From: Rutidosis leptorrhynchoides
Taxonomy: Eukaryota; Streptophyta; Magnoliopsida; Asterales; Asteraceae
NCBI RefSeq assembly: GCF_046630445.1
Contig: NC_092335.1
Coordinates: forward strand, 37,100,001-37,164,000
Direction: 5' to 3'
Length of the DNA stretch: 64,000 nucleotides
The notes beneath the pieces were generated by a model. The model was not told where the DNA came from. It did not search any database and worked only from the letters and a program-made list of their open reading frames with translations. Of this stretch, positions 34,191 through 50,212 are shown piece after piece; position 1 is the stretch's first letter; the number at the start of each line of letters is the position of its first letter. A program made the position numbers and the translations under genes.

Positions 34191-34835
34191 TTCCTATTCT
34201 TCTATTTTTGTAGCGCAAAATAAACGCTTGTGTGTGTATCAATATCTGATTCTTTAAATTGAAACAAAAACGGAAATCTGATACAGTGATTTATTTATTT
34301 ATTATGATTGTAGGTGAAGCAAGTGGGATAGAGGAAGAATACACATACACATGATTACGAAGAAATGGAAGTTTGCTTGACACGGAAATCGAAAAACGTA
34401 AAAGAGAACGATAAAATCCAAGTTTTATATGAGTGAATTTGTTACTTTTTTTTTTCTTTCTTTTTTTTTTCTTTTTTATTTTTGTGGTGGTGGGGGTGGG
34501 GGTGGGGGTGGGGGTGGTGTTTAGATGGATAATTTTGTTTTCCAGAAGTGGATTTATTAATTTAATATTAACTTTATTTTAGTACTCCAAATATTCCCCA
34601 TTTAACTTTCAATATCTTTTTGTGCTCAACTTTTAACTCAAAATATATTTATTTGTGTTATATTACATTGAAAAGAATTATACCAATCAAAACATATTTA
34701 AACATCAATCCTTTCATATAAATTTTATCAAATAATATATAACATAAACAAAAAGATTTTGAGTCAAAAATGAGCAAAAAAGACCTTGAAAGTCAATGAA
34801 AACTATTAGAATGAGACAGAGGGAGTACTATTATT
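34191..34835 (-). promoter_or_regulatory. NAC upstream region with polypyrimidine and G-rich tracts
   Basis: The 5' UTR and promoter of the NAC gene must lie here. On the plus strand a T/C-rich tract (34443-34480) is followed by five closely spaced G runs in GGGGGT repeats (34489-34518), a strong G-quadruplex pattern on the transcription template strand about 300 bp before the ATG. No clear TATA box was chosen. Confidence 0.5.
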
Positions 34836-34966
34836 TAGGGGTGTTCACGGTCCGGTTTGGTCTAATTTTGATAAAATTTCAAATCAAACCGGCATCTACG
34901 GTTGCAACTTATATCAAACTAAATCAGGCCGAGTAAGTTGTCTTACTGGACGCTTTGGTCTGGTTT

Positions 34967-38788
<3,822 letters not shown>

Positions 38789-39222
38789 GTACCTACCCGT
38801 TAAAGAAATTTCGTCCCGAAATTTGATCGAGGTTGTCATGGCTAACATTAAAAATGTTTTCATGACTCATAGGAGTTGGAATTTAGAGTTTTATCATTAT
38901 TGAGTAATATGGATAAAACAATTCGACTACTCGAAGAGTACGAATGAAGCTATCACAAAAGAGTGAAATGAGTAAATATAGATTCGTCATATCTTCTGAC
39001 GTGGACAGGATTGAATTCCGAAATTCAAGGGATTTAAAGAAAATCTTCAAAATCTAATAGATTTGATTCTTCGACGAATAAGGAAATTAGGATTTCTCTA
39101 ATTAAATGCAGAGATCTGCCTTGATTACTCTGCCTGGTATTTTCATTATAAATTAAACTCTTTCGTTCCATTATTCTCACCATTCCTATACTTTCTTTCT
39201 TAGTTCATACATCGAAAAGATT
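38789..39222 (-). other. LARD copy 2 polypurine tract, hairpin and 3' internal end
   Basis: The complement of TTTAACGGGTAGGTAC (38789-38804) borders the LTR, followed by the 19-nt hairpin (38806-38824). The remainder contains, on the plus strand, the TATAAAT box at 39147-39153 for the antisense ORF. Confidence 0.7.
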
Positions 39223-39402
39223 ATGAAAATGTTTAATCAAGTTGTAATCCTTGATATTTTCCCAATTATCAATTCTGTCATCCTTCTTTTAAATCTTCCA
39301 CCAGAAAAATCTGTTTACTTCTACTATCGCCTTGGGGTGATACTATTCTTAATTATACCGTGTCTTTATGTTGCTATTCGTATTAATATCCATGGTTTGT
39401 AA
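39223..39402 (+). CDS. Antisense two-helix membrane microprotein, LARD copy 2 (59 aa)
   Basis: A 59-codon ORF opposite to the element's sense strand, homologous to 18329-18502 and 62282-62449. The shared skeleton is V-x-I-L-D-I, a first hydrophobic helix, L-P-P-E-x-S-V-Y-F-Y-Y, a second helix with I-P-C-L-Y-V-A-I, and the ending I-H-G-L before TAA. It is the most diverged of the three in nucleotides, yet has no stop or frameshift. Many of its differences from copy 1 are in third codon positions. The N-terminus is two residues longer (M-K-M-F-N-Q). TATAAAT lies 76 bp upstream of the ATG, with a C/T-rich stretch between. Function unknown; membrane insertion is inferred from hydrophobicity alone. 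Confidence 0.5.
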   Translation: MKMFNQVVILDIFPIINSVILLLNLPPEKSVYFYYRLGVILFLIIPCLYVAIRINIHGL

Positions 39403-39928
39403 TTTCTGTGTTGTTGTCGAGTTTTATATCTTCCCTTATGTTTCGGATCTCTTTGTCTTTTTAATCTCTTCTCGACCTCTAGTAAAGTGAGTAATGGTCC
39501 AGAATTTGTAAGTATAGAGTTTTCGAATGATTATGATGTTCTAAGTAGGAAGAAATGTATTAGCACGATTTGATTTTTCAAATTACCAGAATTCCTGAGG
39601 ATGGAACTATCAAGAATATATTTTCCTGATAAGTTCAGAGGTTAAGTAGAATGAAAGAGTTATGTAACATGGAACATGATGACGTTAGGATCTGTGAATC
39701 ATCACGTTCCATTAGAAACTCAGCATGACTTACTGTAATATAATCACATTGGCCAAGCGTCCTTATATTATACTAACTCATGCATCAGTTCCCAACATTA
39801 CTTCAGTAACATTCATATTTTATGCTCGAAAGTTTACAGAATATAGAAACTAACAGTTTCTATATGATGTAACACTGATAGCACGAAGAGATTAATGATT
39901 TCAGATAAGAATAGTTATGAAAATATCT
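39403..39928 (-). mobile_element. LARD copy 2 internal, non-coding
   Basis: Collinear with 17787-18328 and 62450-63061. No ORF is supported apart from the short recurring N-G-P-E-F block near 39496. Confidence 0.45.
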
Positions 39929-40257
39929 TCAGAAATATGGAGGATATTTATAATGAAAGATACTATGATATCTTGGAATTTCTAATATCAAAGGATGGTG
40001 AAGAAAATTTGTCCGCAAGAGTTTGGAGTCAGAAGCAAGGTATTCGCTAAAGATTTCATCAGAAACAGAATCATCAGGATTCTTAATGTACAAGTTTAGT
40101 CCTTGTGATTTGTTCAGAGACTCCTTCGTAGTTTGCTCAATTAGTTTTTCATTTTCAAACTTTTTCTGAGCTTTGCCAACATACAATTCTTTATCAATTT
40201 TTGGCTGTTGAGGTCTTTTACAGTTTTTGTTGCTTCATTCATCTTTTTAAAATTCAG
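39929..40257 (-). pseudogene. Captured poly(A)-binding protein fragment, LARD copy 2
   Basis: The minus-strand frame from 40186 reads Y-V-G-K-A-Q-K-K-F, then T-K-E-S-L-N-K-S-Q-G-L-N-L-Y-I-K-N-P-D-D-S-V-S-D-E, the linker and RRM4 opening of poly(A)-binding proteins. Upstream, in another frame, N-E-A-T-K-T-V-K-D-L-N-S-Q-K matches the end of RRM3, so one frameshift separates the parts. This copy is closer to the expected host pattern than 17447-17786, keeping L-N-L-Y-I-K-N where the other copy is degraded. It ends in the same F-H-Y-K-Y-P-P-Y-F tail. A fourth LARD retains only the last bases of this segment (63062-63104) before a new insertion. Confidence 0.65.
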
Positions 40258-40959
40258 AGTATTAATTCGTAGACTGGTTGCTTTTCAGAATTTCAGAATG
40301 GAAGATCATAGTTCTAAGAGATAAATGTTATATGAATACATATAACTGTTGATGTGAAAACGTTGCGAGACTCACAATACAGATTTGCTAATTCCCGATA
40401 ATTGGTATGACAATTCTTGTTACAAGATGCGGATGAGTACATGATGAGACTTCAATAGATAAATATAGTGATTTGTCAGAGAGATTTAAACCAAGGAGCG
40501 ACGAGGTTGCTGGTACATCTGCTGGTAATATGGTGGAATATAAAAGGTTCCCCGGTAACAATAAAAGAGCACACATATATATATATATCAAGGTTATAAT
40601 AAGGTTGTTTCGAACGAAAAGTCGAAGTTGACTTGTTGGAGCTGTGACAAAATTTGCTACTTTGAAAGGGATTACCAAGTTATTTTGGGTAATAATAAAA
40701 CTAAGGAATTTGCACAGCTACGCGTTAAACGTTTACTCAGTTTTCGAGAGTTTTCAGGTGCATAACTATATGCGTCGATCTTTTCTTCCGTAGATGAAGT
40801 GCGGTTGGTTCATCCTCTCGATTGAGGTATTTTAAAGAATTATGAAAGGTTTGAACGCAGATCGTAATTGTCAAGATACAAATGAAGTTTAAGATGAAAT
40901 CAAGTGGCAAACTTGAAGAAATGTTTAGTTTCATATGTTATAATCAATATTTTAATTTA
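40258..40959 (-). mobile_element. LARD copy 2 internal, no gene supported
   Basis: Part of the element between the poly(A)-binding-protein fragment and the borrowed LTR segment. The small open frames on the minus strand show no conservation with copy 1. Confidence 0.4.
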
Positions 40960-41262
40960 TTTTAATTGTCCAATGTTCTTAGTCCACAGTCGATAGTCCA
41001 CAGTAATAGTCCAATAATTCATATATAGTTTAATATATAATACTCGAATTAATTAATACGTATCGTGACCCGTGTACATGTCTCAGACTCGATCACAACT
41101 CAAACTATATATATTATTGTAGAATCAACCGCAACCCTGTATAGCTAACTCCAGCATTACTGCATATAGAGTGTCTACGGTTATTCCAAATAATATATAT
41201 AGATGCGTCGATATGATATGTCAAAACCTTGTATACATGTCCCGATATTTAAAGTGCGTAAA
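40960..41262 (-). repeat. Segment of F-box Ty3 LTR inside LARD internal region
   Basis: This block is collinear with 2048-2290 and 10015-10260 in the long LTRs. Shared words include CCCTGTATAGCTAACTCCA and ATATAGAGTGTCTA in the same order. In the F-box family it is LTR sequence; here it lies in the middle of the internal region, so the element is a mosaic. Confidence 0.7.
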
Positions 41263-42014
41263 ATAAATAACAGAAATTAAATGACGATAAATAAAGTGCG
41301 TAAAATAAATAACAGAATGTAAATGACAATAAATAAAATTGCGAGAATTAAATTGCGATAAAATAAATTGCGATAATTAAATGTACAATAAGAAATTAAC
41401 AGTTAGCTAGGAACAGTTAGCTAGGATTTTGTTAGCGTAGATTCTTAACAAAATTTATCATAGTTAATTTGTTTGTTTCTAACAAAATTTATTTTGTCCA
41501 ATGTTTTCTTCATTATGCCACTTGTCGGATTCTGATAGGTCAAAATCCAAATATGAAATTGAATGAAAATGGTTATTCTGTGATGAACGGATACGTATAA
41601 CGATGGATGTAAGTAGGATCGTAAATGACTGTTGAATCAGATTCGGAGAATATACAGTGTAACTTATTAATGTGAAATCTAAATATTCCTCGGGTATTAC
41701 CTACCCGTTAAAATATTTTCACCATTAACAGTTTGTACAAAAGAATTTTTAATTGCAATCTTTATGAAAATATACTTACATATATATTTTCTTCAGATAT
41801 AATCATGGATTTAATGAGTTAATATGATATTAAACTCATTTGATTTACCGTTAGAACAAGAATATATAATCTCTAAAATATTAGAGATTACATAATTGCC
41901 ATGTCGAACGAAGATAAATATTGTAGAACGTCATGTAGAACGATGATTATGCTCGAGGTACAGAATGAGATGTTGAGACATGGATTGTTGATGGTACTGT
42001 TGGTGCCGGTGATG
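41263..42014 (-). mobile_element. LARD copy 2 internal with A-rich repeat and internal polypurine-like tract
   Basis: 41263-41400 is an A-rich array of units around GCGATAATTAAAT, resembling the opposite strand of 28320-28440 in the Athila-like LTR. A second polypurine-like block lies at 41697-41713 (minus strand TTTAACGGGTAGGTAA). Confidence 0.45.
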
Positions 42015-42433
42015 TTACTGAAGCTGGTAAATTTTGCACCATATTTCCATGGCTACAACTCGGGTGCGAAGCTCGTTGACTTCTTCTATTACACCGGGAT
42101 GATTGTCAGTTGGAACAAACGGATGAATAAGGTTTAGAATTTTAGATAGAATATAATCGTGGTGAGATATTCGGGAAATGAGAGTGAGAATGGTGTTTCG
42201 GATTGGTTCGCCGGTGAATGCTTCAGGTTCTTCGCCCAGAGGACAACATGGTGGATGAAAGGGATCGCTTCTTCTTGTCTCCAATGATTAAGTAGACTAC
42301 AAACCCATCAGACGAATTAGGGATGGCTGATTGATTGATTTATTCTGGTGATGCTGCTTTCGGAGCTTAGGTGAACATCCATGTCGGAATAGCTATCGAA
42401 ATTCGAGGGACTCGAACTGGTTGAGGGATTCAT
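42015..42433 (-). pseudogene. LARD ORF-a, copy 2 (frameshifted)
   Basis: Homologue of 15592-16149. The ATG at 42433 opens with a Ser-rich N-terminus including D-S-Y-S-D-M-D. It stops after S-I-S-H-P, and the rest continues in another frame from 42284: D-P-F-H-P-P, L-G-E-E-P-E-A-F-T-G-E-P-I-R-N-T-I, and the heptad-like V-I-E-E-V-N-E-L-R-T-R-V. A further one-base loss separates the last part, where N-M-V-Q-N-L-P-A-S can be read. That glutamine sits at the position of the TAA in copy 1. The element has lost this ORF, but the amino-acid pattern stays clearly related to copy 1. Confidence 0.6.
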
Positions 42434-42843
42434 CTCGTACGATCAGATGAAGGATTTTCGGTAAGAAATAGATTATAGGATGTAGATTAGTACCCTGCAA
42501 TACATAATTTACATATGCATATATAATACTAAAATCTCATAAGTTACGGAGGAATCTACGGAAGCTGTCAGGCAACGGTAATAATAACAGATACACTAAG
42601 ATATGAATTTATCTATACACTGTCTATGCAATAGAGGCAGTAAGACGTGTCTAGACTTTAAGGATGATAAGCAGGTAATTTCCTAAGGATAATAAGTAGG
42701 TAATTTTCGACACGAAATGATAAGCAAAACTTTTGACATGCAGACACGGTCGAAGTCCAGATTCACTAATGTATCTAAACAACTATCAGTTAGACACACT
42801 AATACAAGACCTGGTTCGCTAGGACCACCGCTCAGATACCAAC
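42434..42843 (-). other. LARD copy 2 leader and primer site
   Basis: The minus-strand primer block TGGTATCTGAGC (42830-42841) has one mismatch to the initiator-methionine site. The leader shares ACACGGTCGAAGTCCAGA (plus strand) with 947-964 and 8922-8939. Confidence 0.75.
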
Positions 42844-45800
42844 TGTGATGACCCGTCCTAATCCATCCGGACGAAGTCCATATCGATTATAAACGATTCA
42901 AAACAATTGATTACATCGCGAGGTACTTGACCTCTATATGATACATTTTTACAAACATTGTATTCGTTTTTGAAAAGACAATCTTTCATTACATCGAAAG
43001 TTGACGACATGCATACCATCTCAATATATATCCAACTATAATTGACTTAATAATAATCTTAATGAACTCAACGACTCGAATGCAACGTCTTTTGAAATAT
43101 GTCATGAATGACTCCAGGTAATATCTCTAAAATGAGCAAATGCACAGCGGAATGTTTATTTAATACCTGAGAATAAACATGCTTTAAAGTGTCAACCAAA
43201 AGGTTGGTGAGTTCATAGGTTTAATTTCTATATAACAATCATAATATTTAATAAGCCAAAAGATTTCATTTAATTAAATGCGCAGGATCATTACAACTGC
43301 AAAAAATCATTCATACGATGAATCGCCTGGTAACCGACCTTAACATAGAGCGCTTAAGATATCTGGCATCATACATTCCACTATTAAAATGTATGACAAG
43401 AACCCTTCGAAGTACTAAAGCATTTCCACTATTCGAAAATGGGGGTGGTTGGTGCCCGTAGATCTACCTTTAGGATTCGCGTCAATTAGTGTTTTTCATT
43501 AATTCTTAGGTTACCAAGCATAATAATAATAAGTACAGATATCTAGTATAACAAAACAATCGTAGAATGTAGTTTCATGAACTTGTGCTTATTTTGTAAA
43601 ACATTTATAAAAATAGCGCATGTATTCTCAGTCCCAAAAATGTAAAAAGTAAAAGGGAGAAAATGAAACTCACCTAATATATTTTGTAGTAAAAATACAT
43701 ATGACTATATTGAACAACTGAACAATGCAGGGTTGGCCTCGGATTCACGAACCTATATCATTTGTATATATATATATTAAGACATTTAATCGTAACTGAA
43801 CCAATTTATTTATTATATCCTTAATTTATATTTTATGTATTTTTAATTTGTATATATATTCAGAATAGTTAATATTCATCTGGTTATATTAATGTATTTG
43901 TACACATATTTGTTTAATATTATCTTTAAAGATCGATAGTTTGTTATTCATAAGTACTTATATAAATAATCTTAGTAGGTTTAATATATATAGTTATGTG
44001 AAATTCTAATATAAGTATAGTATGTATCATAAGTATATTTTTATGTACGTAATATTTATCTGTTTAAAATAATAGTGTTGCTGTTAATGATTTACCAATA
44101 ATAATAATAACTTTATTAAAGAAAAATGATAATATAAATAATAATAAAAAATAATAATAATAATAATAATAATATTGATATTGTTAATAATAATACTAAT
44201 AGTTACAAAAGTATTACTAATACTAATAATATTAATGAAAGTAATGATAACTTATATTATTTTCGTAATATTGATAATAATAATAATAATCCTAATCATG
44301 ATAATAGTAATAATACAACTGTTATTGATAATAGTAATAATATCTATACTTGTGTTTATAATCATAATAAATGAAAATTTTATCATAATACTTATATTGG
44401 TGGTAATAATAGTATTAAAAATTATAATACTTGTAGTAATAACATTAATTAATAATGATAATCATAATCCTAAAACTGATAATAATAATAATACTAAATA
44501 TAATAATAATTATATAATTAATACTTGTACTAATACAAATCATAATAATAATAATAACAATAACACTAATAATAACAATAATAATAACAATTAGTAAGAA
44601 AACTACCTCAAAATGGTTTTCTAAAAAGAAATGTCTCAGACCGGAATCGAACCCGAGACCTCATGCTCACACACAACACCATCTAACCACTGGACCCGAT
44701 CTATTTTTCTGTTTCATATTCCATTTATATTATATTTATCTGTATCAGTTTAAACCTTAATTCCCATCTTCTTCATCACCCAGTATCAATCGACCAGGAT
44801 TTTGATTTAAACCTCAACCAAAAAATGTTTTACAATTTAGTTTTAAGATTTATAAATGATACATAACGATTAAGGACTGAGTTAAATTAATTAAAACAAC
44901 ACAAAATTAATTAAAACAAACCTGAACAGAAAAATACAAATACGTTTCCACTTTAATTCGAACTTGACATTGGGGGCTATTTTAACAAAAAATTTCTACA
45001 TGAAAGATGTTCAAAATTCTTCTAATAAACTGTTTGAGTCGTTAATTTAATGTAAAACATGAAATGAAGCTCTAATTTCCCCAAGAACAAATTATTTGAC
45101 TTTTTAAAATTAACTTTGACTTTCGAAATTGGAGTTCGTTAGAATGATTTGAGTTTTGAAACTTTTCAGATAGCTTAAACGAAGGATTTTAATCATAATT
45201 GCATATAAGGAATTTACAATTCATTAAGAAATCGAGCTATTGTGATTTGATTAAAAATGCAGGGCAGACGACGGGGTTTCTTCAAGTTTTTGGGTTTAAA
45301 TTCGAAAATCCTGCAAACTGTGAGAGGTAACTGGATTTGTTATTGATAATGTAAATTGTTTGGTGTCTTTTAACACTGATATTAATCGGTTTAATAGTGG
45401 ACGTGGTAACATATTTCCCAATCAGACAATACAAGAATAGAACAATTAAATAAAAACAAAAACAATAGAATTTGTTATCATCTGCTTTGTTATCATGATT
45501 TTGATATGATTCGAATTTTAGGAGACAAGAAGTACTAATCAAATATTTTCGATGTTGATGTAAAAATAGAATCTGATATCTGTTACGCATGATCATCCTA
45601 TTAGTTATTAATACAAAAAAAAATACAGATAGTATATATATATCAGTATAATATATATATCTGCTTTATATATATATCTGTATGTACTTAATATTATCAG
45701 TATTTATATTTCATATATGTATGTATCTATATTTATATATACAACTAATTAATAAATGGTTATAACTATAATACTTTTAATATTATAATTAATATATATA

Positions 45801-46099
45801 TAAATTAATAATAATATAATAGCAATGATATTGATAATAATAGTTATAAAGTTTATATCAATAATATTATAAATGATAGTAATATTTATTTATAACGATG
45901 CTAATATTTTTAATGATAATACTAATATTAGTAATAATAATAATACTATAACGTCTTATGTATAAAATTCGTATCTATAATTTATATAATTAATTTAATA
46001 TTAATAGCACTGGTGTTGATATTAACATTAAGGGTAATAACAATTTATATCAAATATTCTTAATATGTAAGTATTACATTTTATTTATTATGTATAGGA

Positions 46100-46168
<69 letters not shown>

Positions 46169-46618
46169 ACTACAATATATAATTACGTTTTAAATATCAA
46201 GTTTTATTACTTAGTTAAATATCAAGTTTTATTACTTAGTTAAATAACTTAAAGTACAACATCATACATTTAGTATTTTGATAACGTTGGCAAATTATGT
46301 TTTGATCCATTTATATACAATATACTATATATTATTCAAAATAACCAGCTTTAGTTATTTAAAGTTATATTTCATAAAACTAAATTACTTATTAGTTCAT
46401 TAATGTATTTAATATAATTATTTACCTATATAATTATTTATATTTGAAATTTTGGTTACAATTAAAGGTTCGTGAATTGTCGATAGCAGTCGAGGTCAAT
46501 TGTATACATGAACACAGTTCAAAGTTTATAAGATTCCAATATTATAGACTTTGCTTATCGTATCGAAATCATATAAAGATCAAGTTTAAATTTGGTCGGA
46601 AATTTCTGGGTCGTCACA
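42844..46618 (-). mobile_element. LARD 5' LTR of complete element (3.78 kb)
   Basis: Partner of 34967-38788, with the same termini and the outer target duplication GGTTT at 46619-46623. It contains the tRNA-like block at 44633-44702 and a 62-bp (AT)n run (46103-46164). Differences from its partner are mostly scattered single bases and repeat-length changes, so the insertion is fairly young. Confidence 0.9.
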
Positions 46619-47375
46619 GGTTTGGAGCGGTCCGATTTGACCGGTTTAACGGTTTGAAAATCCTTTTTTCTTTCTTTCATTTGTTTCTATTTAAAGAGGC
46701 TAGACGATGTACTAAATTTGAACCGCTTTGAGAGAGCAAACACATAGAGACGGAGTAGAGTGAATTAGGGTGATAAATAGCAAATGGCCTTCTATACAAA
46801 GCCTTATCTTTCTTGATATATAACAACTATGCCTAGCACCAACTTAAAATAATTAATCCTACTCATTGTTACATCTTGTAAGAAACTATACAAGTGAAAA
46901 TAAATGACAAAGAACAAAGCATACATGAAGTAAGGATTAGTCACACACCTTATCAATTATTTTTTGTTGAATGAAGGCTATAACATATAGCTGTTCAATA
47001 GCATAACGCTTACTAGAATTATGAAGCACTTCAGGTAAGTAAGTCAAGACATTCATGTATCCACCTCACTATAATCTACATTAGCATCTCTTTGTAAATA
47101 GATAAAGTAGAGAAGTCAAAACTTTTATAAGTCGATAAAGATAGAGTAACATCAAGTAAATTGTAAGTATTACATAAATATAGAATATTATTCAATGTTC
47201 CGGTCAGGTTTAACCGGTCGGTGGACTCATAAAATCGTAAAATCGGGCAGAGTTTCGCGGTTTGGTGATTTTTAAACCACCAGTCGAACTGCTAATATTC
47301 AAAACTGGACCGAATCAACTAAATCGATATGGTTCGGCCGATTTTCGCGGTTTGATGGTTTTGTGAACACCCCTA

Positions 47376-47790
47376 CTATTATTATTACTTTTAGGACTTG
47401 TACATATAGCAATAAAAATATGTAACATGTGTTGTTTTAGAACTTTAATTTGACAAAATTGCGTTGTTGGTTCATGTGGTTTGCTCAAAAGTGCATGTAT
47501 TGGCCTTTGGTCCTTGTGGTTTGAAATTTGAACCTTTTTGTTCCCTCATCTAAATGTCTGTTAAATCTGATCTGTTAAGTCACCCATGTGCGTGGCACAT
47601 GTGGGTATTTTCGTCCATTTCATTAATTAGGGACTAATCGTGTATCTATCTGAAATCAACATTTCTTTTATTTCTAACCTAAATTCCTCAAAGATACCTT
47701 AAATCATACACGCACCTAAATACTCACATTTAAAAACACCCTTACTTTTTAAAATCCCTCGAAGACACCTTAAACCATATGCCACACTAC
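47376..47790. other. Intergenic, decayed repeat
   Basis: Holds the MITE target duplication and a stretch at about 47440-47640 with the look of an old dispersed repeat (GTGGTTTGCTCAAAAGTGCA, CACATGTGGGTATTTTCGTC). No boundary could be fixed. Confidence 0.3.
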
Positions 47791-48687
47791 GTCAGCTAAC
47801 ATACGGTTATACTCCGGATGATTTGGATGAGTATTTGCAAATGTCAGAACGTGTTGATCGGGAGTCTCTGCTCAACTCTACATAATTCATCATTGTGTTG
47901 TATGCAAATGACTACCTAAGAGAGCTAACGAGGCATGACATTTAACGATTGTGCGCGGCTCATGAAGAGATTCATGGTTTTTCGGGAATGATGGGTAACA
48001 TAGATTGTATGCACTGGGCGGGGGGCAAAATGTCCAGTTGCGTCGAGAGGCCAATTTATGCGAGGCGGTCATATTCACCCAACTATTATACTTGAAGTCG
48101 TTGCATCGTATAGTAATTAGATTTGGCATTCTTTTTTTGGGGTGGTGGGTTCAAACAACGACTCAAATGTCATATATACTAGTCCTCTGTTCAACTCAAT
48201 GCTTGTCGAAGACATGCCGTACATCCCTTATCATGTAAACAATGTCGAGAACAAAAGAGGCTACTATTTAGCAGACGAGATTTATCCAACATGGTGATCA
48301 TTTGTCAAGACATTTTTCAAGTGACGTTGATGACAAACGTGCTTACTTTTCAAGGAAAGAAGATGCTGCTTACAAGATGCTGCTTACAAGGATGATGAAA
48401 GAACTTTTGAGATTCTACAGGGTCGTTGACATATTCTGCAACAAACCGCAAGGGCTTACGAGGTGAATCACATGACACCTCTTATGTATACGTGCATAAC
48501 ACTACACAACATGATTATTGAAGACAATGATTACAAAATTTATGAGAATGACTGGGTTTATGAGCCGGGTCAAAATATGCAACGTCCTTGGATCGAAAGG
48601 TGCGACATTCGTAACAGGAAAGCAAGGGAGCTACGTGATAGAGAAGTGTACGATGGGTTACGAGTCGATTTGATTGAGCATTTGTAG
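47791..48687 (+). pseudogene. PIF/Harbinger transposase, decayed
   Basis: Pieces of one transposase appear in successive frames. An N-terminal D-D-L-D-E-Y-L-Q-M-S-E-R comes first. Next are G-M-M-G-N-I-D-C-M-H-W with the first catalytic aspartate and H-P-T-I-I-L-E-V-V-A-S-Y. Then G-V-V-G-S-N-N-D-S-N-V with the second aspartate and G-Y-Y-L-A-D-x-I-Y-P-T-W. Last is the open C-terminal frame from 48463 with M-Y-T-C-I-T-L-H-N-M-I-I-E-D. The last motif is the conserved DDE nuclease end of plant PIF proteins. At least two frameshifts and internal stops break it, and the third acidic residue region is scrambled around 48350-48430. It is an old, immobile copy. Confidence 0.75.
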
Positions 48688-49237
48688 CCTATCCGAGAAT
48701 AAACGTACTTTTATTTTATCAAGTAAATTAGTTTATTTTATGAATCAAAGTAATTTTATTTTATGAATTTAAATTATGTATGTTAGTTTATTTTATGAAA
48801 TTTAATTAAGTATTTTATTTTATTTTATGAAGTTTATTTTAATAAAAATGAAAAAAAATGTAATAAAAGTTAAGAGTATAAAAATGGACATCGAAATGTA
48901 CACTAAAACGGACACGTCACCCATGTCACTGAAAGTCAATTTTGACTTTCATTTTGGCCACTAAAATCGACACTGAAAAAAGACATAGACACCTTGTGCT
49001 ATAAGAATCATTACATTCCACATGCCCTTTTTTTTTTTTTTTTTTATTATAAGTATGTATTTATGGCCCTTATTTTATAATTATAAGTATAAGTATGTAT
49101 TTATAGATGGTGAAAGTTTAAGTACGATAGATGCAAATTATATTTTATTATAATTAAGCATAGTTGATTGATTAATCGTAATTCGCTATAAGTTGTCAAT
49201 TACGTTGTATACACATCTTGTGTCTAGATTAAACGTC
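48688..49237. other. Intergenic, AT-rich
   Basis: AT-rich, with a 21-bp T run around 49028. Part of 48880-48990 may be the 3' end of the PIF element, but no terminal repeat was found. No gene seen. Confidence 0.3.
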
Positions 49238-49247
49238 TTATGAAATG

Positions 49248-49430
49248 ATTTTTTTAGACCAACAAAATTAGAGGGGGTTCCACTTTATGTGGAGGACCCA
49301 TCACCGTTTCATCTCGAATCCGGGCCATGTATTTCAAGTGAAGTAAATGTAAAATTACTGGGTGAGAATCGAACCCGGATCGCATACTTCGATTCACTCC
49401 TTGATTATCACTCAACCAAACACCAAGTGG
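49248..49430 (-). mobile_element. tRNA-derived SINE (183 bp) with 10-bp target duplication
   Basis: On the minus strand: an A-box TGGTTGAGTGATAATC, a B-box GGGTTCGATTCTC, and a tail ending in seven A. The 10-bp duplication TTATGAAATG flanks it at 49238-49247 and 49431-49440. Confidence 0.8.
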
Positions 49431-49440
49431 TTATGAAATG

Positions 49441-50212
49441 GTAAAAATACTAGTGAAATGACCCGTGAAATCACGGGTTTGTTTAAACAAAACAGTTCAA
49501 TGATAGGTATTAAGTGAACGTAAATGCTAAAGTTATTTAGTTTTATGACCCGTGGAACCACATAGTCCGACTAAGAAACTCGTCAACTAAACATTTCATC
49601 AAACACCTAAAATGCATATTTAACAATCTACATCCAATTATAAGAGATAATATTGGTTGTCATTTTATTTTAAAAGTGTAAATCAAAATATAATTGTAGA
49701 ATTGGTTTCATTCTGCCTAACTTTTATACCTTCTCGTACTTAATTTAAAATAATTAATTAAAATTATTTAATTTTAATAATTAAAATAATTCTTAATAAG
49801 ATTTAATAATAATAATAATTAATTAATAAGATTTAATTTTAATTTAAAATTATTTAGATTAATAACATCACTCACCATGCTTAAATTTTTTTCTTTTTGT
49901 TTTTGATATTTTCTTAACAAAAAAATTAGCCTAATAATAAAATTATCATTTTAGCAATATAATAGAAACTATAGATAGATAGATTAGTGACTTGATTAAA
50001 TAAGGATCATATCATATGAGGCAGTTTCGTGTATTAGAAATCCTTGTGTGTAAAATCTGTTTGATTTATTAGTTTTGGTAGTTAGTCCAAAATTCCAATT
50101 TGTATTCTTCTAATACAACCAAAGTCCAATTTTATTATAAGAGAGCAAAACAAGATGAAAAGATAACATATTATTACACGTAAACTTTTGTGTTGTGTGG
50201 TTATGTACTTAT
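49441..50212. other. Intergenic; possible end of an old DNA transposon
   Basis: Starts near a CACGGGT/ACCCGTG inverted pair (49459-49484) of a kind seen at ends of dispersed plant transposons, then AT-rich sequence. 56032-56545 may be the other half, separated by the copia element. Type not determined. Confidence 0.25.
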
